A DNA stretch of 64,000 bases, taken from Fuerstiella marisgermanici. GTDB lineage: Bacteria; Planctomycetota; Planctomycetia; Planctomycetales; Planctomycetaceae. The notes beneath the pieces were generated by a model that saw only the letters and a program-made list of their open reading frames with translations, made no database searches and was not told the DNA's origin. The stretch is taken from NCBI RefSeq assembly GCF_001983935.1, contig NZ_CP017641.1:3596001-3660000 (forward strand), given 5' to 3'. Made by a program: the position numbers and the translations under genes. Positions 44,101 through 53,100 of the stretch are shown here, in pieces; the first letter of the stretch is position 1, and every line of letters starts with the position of its first letter.

Positions 44101-47100
44101 GATAGGCGACGCTGTCACTGATTCGATTGCCACACCTGGCGAAAAAATTGCTTACACATTCACGGTCAGCAGCGACAGCTTCCTGTATCTGGACTCACTG
44201 ACAGACAATTCGCAATTGAACTGGTCTCTGACAGGACCGACCGGTGAGATTGTCACCGCAAGACGATTCGATCGCACCGACTCCTTCGACTTTGCAACTC
44301 CCGTGTTTGAAACTCGCGCCGGCGATTACACCCTCACGGTCGATGGCCTGCTGGATACCACAGAGGGCTTTGAATTCCGTCTGGTTGACGTCGCCAATGG
44401 TGTTCCGTTCACTCTTCCCGCGACTGTCGGCGATTCCGTCAGCCTGACGGGAACACTTAATCCGGGGGACGTCACAGACGTCTATCGCTTCGTGGCTAAC
44501 GCAGGTGACAATGTCACGTTTGATTCGATACCAGTCCCCAACACCAATCCCAATTACCCGACCAACACCAACGCCTTTTATCGAGTTGTCGATCCGTTCG
44601 GTCGCACTGTGACTACGCGCGTGCTGACCTCCGACCAACCCGATGTCGACCTGCCAATCGACGGCACATACACACTGCTGATTGAAGGCCGCCGCCTCGG
44701 TGCCGTCCCCAACCCCTACGAACTGAACGTCATCTTCAACGGCAATACTGCCCCGCCGGCCATCGCGGGCACTGCAATTAATCTGAGCGATGAGCAGTCC
44801 GGAAATTTGAGCACAACAGGGCAAGTAGATTCGTATCAGTTTACGCTGACGGAACGCTCTCTCGTTCACATGGACACGCTCACCAACAGCAGCGCGTTCC
44901 GCTGGTCTCTGCGGGGTCCACGTGGCGAAGAGGTCACCAACAGGTCATTCACCTCCACAGATTCGCTTGATTCCAGTACCTCCAGCATGGAACTGGTTGC
45001 CGGTACCTATCAGCTGGACATCTTTGCCAGCAGCGGTACTCCGGGAGCGTACGGATTCACGCTACATGACTTTGCGGATGCCACACGCGTCACTGCTGGT
45101 ACTGCATTCCCAGGCACTCCTAACAACACCTTCGAACGTGAAACGGATCTTTACCAATTCGATGCGTTGGCTGGCGAACGATATCTGATTGATGTCGTGT
45201 CTACCAACGACGTCAACAATGGCGAGTTCAAGCTCATCGACGAACATGGAAAGGTGATCGCAACTTCCAATCGAGTTCGCGATCTGGATCAGATTACCAT
45301 CCCGCACGATGGAACGTATACGCTGTTGCTTGAAGGCTATCGAGCGAACACGACTGCGGATGCTTATGAACTGAACATTCTCCCGGTGGTCACCACGAAT
45401 CAGATCCTCGCGCCGGGTGCGTCCAACACAGACAGCATCAGTGCAGGTAGCGAAATCCGATACTCGTTTGATGTCACCACGCCGTCGCTGCTTCTGTTCA
45501 CTCCGCAAACAGACACAAATCAGCTGCACTGGACCCTGTCCAGCGATGTCGGCACCTTTGTCGATTCGCGAGACTTCGATGATGGCATTCTACCAGTCGA
45601 CATCTTACCGGGAACTTATGTGCTGCATGTCGACGGAGTGAATGACTACACAGGCCCCGCCAACTTCACGACCGTCATTGCTGATGCAGCAAACGTCCTG
45701 ATCAATGGCGAGATCGTCAATACTCAGCTGGCAACATCCAATGCTGCGGCAGTCTACCAGTTTAACGCTGTCGCCGGTCAGCATTTTGCTTTGCTGCCGG
45801 ATTACAATCTGCAGTTCGCAGATGCAGCGACGTCGGCAATCACCGCCGAAAACTACATCGCGTTCGCAGAACCGGAAGATGGCTGGTCGGGCATCGACGT
45901 AGTGCGTCGAGCGGACGTGTTCCGTGATGGAGCGGCTATCAACTACATCGTCGTGACCGACGAGGACCGGGACATTCAAGACGACAACCTGTCGTTTGAG
46001 TTCCTGTTCGGCGAACTTTCTGCCGACAGCGCGCTGCTGAATATGGTGGTCCAAAGTCAGTTCCGTGATGAGAACGGTGATCGCGTCATCGGCGTGGATA
46101 GCAAAGGCAACGCCTACCTGGCTGACGGATCCGGTGGGTTTACCGTGACCAACGGCGGTTTCGCGTTGAATCCACAGATCTCCGTCGAGCAGGACTACAT
46201 GAACCTGGCGTGGGCGCTGGACGGTGCGGCATGGGACCTGGGACTTCTGCGAGCCGGAGGACTGTCGGCTGAGTCGTTTACTAAAGCGTTTGTCGACGTG
46301 AAAGTCTCTGAGATTCTGGAGCAAACATCGCTTCGATTGCGGGCCTCCGATCCGAACGCAGAACTGACGCTGATTGATCCGGTCACAGGCGTGTACAGCG
46401 ATGTCGTCGGTGGCCAGACCTACGACTTCGATATCGAAATCGGCAACGACGGCAACCCGAGATCCTTCGACCTGCTGTTCACGCAGGGACAAACGGTTGG
46501 CTCAATCCCCGTCTACATCGTGGCACCGTACGGCTACAACGCGATGGCGGTGGATGCCGATGGCGACACGTTGACCTGGTCGATCACAGAAGGGCCGGAC
46601 GGTTTGGTCGTTGATCCGGCCACTGGAGTTCTCGCCTGGCCCGCTGACAGCGTTGTTTACGGTGTGCATCCGGTGACTCTGCGAGTCGAAGACGGTCGCG
46701 GTGGGTTTGATGAACAAACATTCGAACTGGACGTCAACGGTGGTGAAGCGGCGAGCATAAGTGGGGTGAAGTTCCACGATGAGAATGAAGACGGACTGTA
46801 CCAGACGCTGGTCGACGTGATTGTACCGGGCGATGCTGACCCATACCTCGCCGGAATGCCGGATGGATCGACAGCCAGCGGTGGCGATGTTGCACCCGAC
46901 CAAAGCCCAATTTTCGTCGAAGGCCTGGAACTCATTCCCGGTACTGTGCTGACCTTCGCTGCGGCAGGGCAGGTATCGTTCTCCGGTGCTCCAAACGTGA
47001 ACGAAACGCCGGACGGCAAACTGAGTGGGTATGGGAGTCACGCCGCCGGTGCGGAGAACGGGATCTCCAACATTACCACCAACTGGAATTCGCTGGTCGG

Positions 47101-50100
47101 AATCTTTCTCTCGGATGATCAGCCAGACAGCAACCCGGCTCCAGCGGCGCTCGATTTCATCAATGCGACCGGTGTGCCGGGCGGCATCAACTACGCGTCG
47201 CTCGCTCCGGAATTGCAGCAGGTGTTCTTCATTGGCGACGGAGTTACAGACGACGGAACGATTCAGGCAATCACCGTCCCCGAAGGAGCGACCCGACTGT
47301 TTCTGGGAACGCAAGATGGCACTGGTTGGTACAACAATGCGGGTGAGTTCTTTGTGACAATCAGCGGTCCGCAGGAACCAACCATCCCGGACTGGACCAT
47401 CTACCTCGACCAGAACCGCAACGGCATCCTTGACGATGGCGAACGCTCAACAACCACTGATGCCAACGGCAACTACACGTTCGATAACCTGGAGCCGGGT
47501 AGCTATGTCGTGGCCGAAGAGCTTCAGCCTGGCTGGGAGCAAACTGCTCCCAACACCGGCACCTTCGAAATCACGGTCGCACCAGGCGAAGCCGCCACCG
47601 GCCTGAGCTTCGGCAATAAGCAGGTTCCGCTTGTTAACTCTGATCCACTGATCACCAGCACGCCGCTGAAGACGATTGTGGCTCGCGAAGATTATCGCTA
47701 TCAACCGACAGTCACGGAACTCGACGGCGACGATCTGGCCTTTGATCTGCCGTTGGCTCCCACCGGCATGGCCGTCAATCCGGACAACGGGACGATCTCG
47801 TGGACTCCGCGGCTTGATCAAATCGGACCTCAGAACGTGCTGCTGCGAGTTCGCGACGGAAATGGCGGTTTTGATCTGCAGTACTTCACTATCGACGTGC
47901 AGAAACCGAATACCGCGCCGGTGATCACGTCAACTCCACCAGCCGGGCCTTCAGGAGTCGGCCTGCCGTTTACGTACAACGCCGACGCGGTTGATGCAGA
48001 CGGCGATACGCTGACCTGGTCTTTGACGACAGCTCCCGAAGGAGCCACTATCAATTCAGCAACCGGAGTCATCAACTGGACACCGGCTTCTGATCAGCAG
48101 GGAACGCAGTCGTTTGAAGTGGCCGTCGATGACGGTCGAGGTCTCACTGCAACTCAGGCGTTCGACATGAACGTGCAGGTTGATCCGCCGAATGCCGCTC
48201 CAGCTATCACTTCGCAGCCTCCGCTGGAAGCTCACCTGGGCAACACGTATCTGTATCGAGTGATCGCTACGGATGACAATGGTGACCCGCTGACGATTTC
48301 TCTGGCGACAGCTCCGGCCGGAATGACGATCGACGCGGATGGACTTGTCGAATGGACGCCAACTCCGCTGCAGATCGGCGACAACGCCGTCAGCATCAGC
48401 GTGGCCGATGGTCGCGGTGGCGTGGTGACTCAGGACTTTGATATCAACGTGGCCACTCAGCCGGTCAATCAGGCACCGCAGATTACATCACCGCCGAAGA
48501 CCAGCGCGGTGGCCGGCCAGACCTACACCTTCCAGCCAACCGCCGTTGATGCCAACAACGACACGCTGGTTTGGGAACTGGTGACCGGTCCGAACGGAAT
48601 GTCGATCAATCCGTCAACAGGCGAATTAACTTGGAGCCCGACTGCCGACGACATCGGCAGCGAGCAGGTTGTGATTCGAGTCTTCGACACGTCAGCCGCG
48701 TACTCAGAATTGGGCTACACGCTGAACGTGCGAGCCGTCAATACGCCGCCTGTCATCGGTTCGACTCCGCTGACATCAGCCGCTGTCGGAGCAACCTACT
48801 TTTACGGCGTGGCGGCCACGGATGCGGACGGCGATCTGCTGACGTATTCACTGTCGTCCGCTCCAACCGGCATGGCCATCGATCCAGCCACCGGCGTGAT
48901 CGTGTGGACTCCGGTTGCCGGTCAGGAAGGCACGAATGCAGTCGTCGTGAGTGTTACGGACGGCAACGGTGGAAACGTCAGCCAATCGTTTGACGTCGTC
49001 ACGGCAGCAGGCGTCAGCAACCTGGCACCGACAATCACGTCAACGCCCGGCTTCTTCGCCAGCGTCGGCGAATTGTACAGCTACGATGCGGACGCCACCG
49101 ATCCGGAAAGTGCAGCTCTGACCTACGAACTGCTGCAGTCACCGACCGGCATGACGATTGACGCCAACAGTGGACTGATCGAATGGACTCCGGCCGCTGG
49201 TGACCTCGGCACATCCATCGTGCGCATCGTGGCTCGCGATCCGGCCGGTGCGGGCAGCATCCAGGAATTCAGCCTGACCGTACTGCCTGCCAACAACGCA
49301 CCAGTGATTAATTCTACGCCGCCCGCCACCGTGCCGTCCGGCGGAGTCTATCGTTACGACGTATTGGCCACCGATGCCGATGGTGAGTTCCTCACTTACG
49401 AGCTCACTACGGCACCCGCAGGCATGCTGATCGACGGCGTGGGCCGTATCTTCTGGGTACCAACAGACGGTCAGGTCGGCTCAAATTCTGTCGAAGTCCT
49501 CGTCCGTGACCCACGAGGTGGCGTGGCAACTCAGGCGTTCGATATCACAGTCGAAGTTGATTCCGTCGAACCGCAAGTGGCCGTGCTGCTGAGTACCAAC
49601 CCGGTCAACATCGGCGATTCGGTCGACATCCGAGTTTCCGCTATCGACAACGTCGGCGTGGAATCACTCTCGCTGACGCTTGACGGTGTTCCCGTCGCCC
49701 TGGATTCCACCGGCGTCGCCCGAGTGCCCATGAACAGCCTCGGCAGTATCACCGCCGTCGCCATCGCGACCGACGCCGCTGGTAACAGCGCAAGCGACAC
49801 GATCACGATCTTCGTCGCCGACCCGAACGACGTGGAAGGCCCTGTCCTAAACATCACATCACCATCCGACGGAGGCATCATCACAGCGGTCACTGACGTC
49901 ATCGGCACAGTAACAGACGACACGCTTGTTGAATATCGCCTGTATGTTGCTCCATTCGGCACGAATGACTTCCAGCAGATCGGCAGCGGCAACGCGAATA
50001 TTACAAACGATGTTCTCGGTAAGATCGACCCAACACTGCTGGCCAACGGCAGCTACATCCTGCGACTTGAAGCCTTCGATGCGGGTGGTCGTTCGAATGT

Positions 50101-53100
50101 GATTCTGCAAACCATTGAAGTCGCAAGTGAGAACAAGCTGGGCAACTTCCGAGTCGGTTTCACCGATCTGGTCGTTCCCGTGAATGGCATCGACGTTGTA
50201 TTGTCTCGTACCTACGACAGCCTTAATTCGACACAAAATGGTGACTTTGGCTTCGGCTGGAACATGGATTTCCGCGACGTCCAACTGCAGGTCAGCGTGG
50301 AAGAAGCTTCCGATTTCGACAAACAGTTTGGCTTCTATACGCCGTACCGCGACGGCACGCGTGTGTACATTACGCTGCCAGGCGGTGAACGTCAGGGCTT
50401 TACATTCACGCCGATTGCGAAGGGCGTACTCAGCCTTGTCTACTTCAATCCACGATTTACACCAGACGAAGGCGTCACCAGCACACTGACCGTTTCCAAC
50501 GCCAATCTGTCGAACAGCTTTGGCGAATACTACGCCTTTGCTGGCGGACAACCGTACAACCCGGCCGCGTTTGAATTCGGTGGCCACTTCACGTTAACCA
50601 CGAAGGAAGGCCTCGTATATCGCATCAACGCCGACACGGGTCAGGTAACTCGCATCAGCGATCCGAACGGCAACCGCCTCGACTTCAGTGATGCCGGAGT
50701 GACCAGCAACAGCGGCATCGCAGTTACATTTGAACGTGACGCGGCCGGTCGAATCACGGCAGCTGTCGACCCGGACGGCGATCGTATCCAGTACGCCTAC
50801 AACACGGCCGGCGATCTGGTTTCAGTGACCGACCGAAACGGCAACGTATCAACCTACAAGTACGAATCAGCACAGCCACACTATCTCACTGAAGTCGTTG
50901 ATCCACTCGGCAACACCGGCATCCGCGGCGAATACGATGACGACGGTCGCTTGACCTCACTCACCGACGCCGATGGCAACAGTGTCACCGTCGCAACCAA
51001 CCTAAATGATAATTCGCAACTCTTGGTCGATTCACTCGGCAATGAGTCTTTTCTTACGTTTGATGCCCGCGGCAACACAATCTTCGAACGCGACGCAAAT
51101 GGCAATGAGACTCAGCGAACGTACGATTCGAATAACAACGTGCTTTCGGAAACTGACGCACTGGGACACACGACATCGTGGACATACGACAGTTTCGGAA
51201 ATGTGATCACTGAGACGAGGCCGGGCGGTCAGCTAACCCGCTTCACTTACGTAAATCCTGCTCGAGGATTGATCGCAACCGTTACTGCCCCGTCGGGACA
51301 CACCGAGACCAACACTTATGACACTGCCGGGAATCTGTTATCGGTGTCCGGGGAAGGTATCGACCGCACAAGTTATACCTATGACCAGCGTGGCAACATC
51401 GCGTCAGTAATCGAAAACGAGCTTGTCGTCCAGTCGTACTTGTACGACGCCAGCGGGAACCTGATTCAAGAAACCGACGCTGAAGGAAACGTTTCTGAAT
51501 TCACATTCGATTCAGATGGCAATCAACTGACATCAACGCAGATTTTGCAGACAGATTCAGGAGTTGAAAGACTCACTACTCAATACGAATATGACAATGA
51601 AGGACGTCTGGTCCGCATCACCGATGCGTTGGGTGCACTCACGCAATATGAGTTCGATGCAGCAGGACGCCGCATTGCAGAAATCGACGCACTCGGTCGT
51701 AGAACACAGTTTATCTATGATCCGAGAGGATTACTTACAGCGACGATTTTTCCAGACTCCACTACCGATCTCAGTGACAATCCTCGGGAATTTACGGAAT
51801 ACGACGCCAATGGACGGAAGATTGCGGATGTGGACCGCAACGGGCGTCGCACGAGCTATGTCCTTGATTCTGTAGGAAATTTGCTCGTGACTGTGTTTCC
51901 AGACGCGACGCCAGGTGATAACACAGATAACCCACGTGTACGCCATGAATACGACGAGTTGAACCGACCTGTTGCGCTCGTCAATGAACGAGGACACCGG
52001 ACAACATATCAATACGACGCCGTCGGCAATCTCATTTCGGTGACAGACGCATTATCGAATGTGTCACTTAATCGGTTTGGTCCTGACGGCCAGCAAATCG
52101 CAACTGTCGATGCACTGGGCAATGAAACAAAGTACGAGTATGACGATCTTGGTCGCGTGATTCGAACCACTCTAACTGACAGCACGTTCGCATCAGTCGA
52201 GTACGATGCACGAGGTCAAAGGATTGCCGAGATTGACGAGCTAGGCAAGCGAATTGAATATGCTTACAACGCCGCGCGCGAACTCATAGCTGTCATTGAT
52301 CCCACTGGAGCGGAGACGTCTTACGTTTACGACTCACTTGGCAACGTTGTTCGACAGACTGACGCGAATGGTCATGAAACCAAGTACGAATACGATGTTT
52401 TAAGCCGTTTGGTCAGCACACAGCGGCCGTTAGGGCAAATTGCAACCAGAACGTTCGACGCGGTTGGAAACGTTGTGTCGGAAACAGATTTCGATGGAGA
52501 GACAGTCCGATTTGTCTATGACGCCCTTGATCGGCCGATTCTCAAAGAGCTGCCAGACGGAACCAATATCGCTTATTCTTATGATGCTGTTGGGAACTTA
52601 CTTACCGTTCAGGATTCACGAGGTGTGACGGCCTTTAGCTACGATTCGCAGGATCGTTTAGTATCGCAGACGAATCCCGATGGGACGTTTTTACGATACA
52701 GCTACGACGCTTCGGGCAACCGCACAAGTTTGGAAACTCCGTCTGGTGAGGTACAGTACGACTACGATGCGTTGAACAGGTTGACGTCGGTCATCGACGT
52801 CGACGGAGACCAAACGTCGTACACGTACGACTCGTTGGGACGCCTTACGCTGACGCAGCATGCAAATGGCACCAGCGAAGTTCGTGTTTACGATGCAGTT
52901 GGGAACCTTCTATCGCTCGATAATCTCTCGCCGTCGGGCACGATTATTGAGTATGACTACACTTACAACGCTAAGAGCTTCCTGACATCGGCCATCGACA
53001 ACTACGGCAGAGAAGTGGCCTACCAATACAGCGCGAACGACCGGCTGATCTCCGAAATTGTAATAGATCCGGTCAATGGCAACAGGACGACAACATACAC

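Larger units (their letters stand above)
37425..45700 (+). repeat. about ten double PPC-type repeats, interrupted by LamG and by the IS
   Basis: Each double unit of about 210 residues has an A part (LTLGATTSGSI, YTFTL, FDSLT, WTLTGPRG, GDYTLTVD) and a B part (ATPIALGTPVSGEL, NETDVYTFDAVAGQ, YRVFD, GTYTLLIEG). Ten A/B pairs can be counted between 37620 and 45700. Such beta-sandwich repeats resemble pre-peptidase C-terminal domains. One B part is split by LamG (about 41865-42535), and the ISAs1 element cuts another pair at 39874. Confidence 0.8.
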
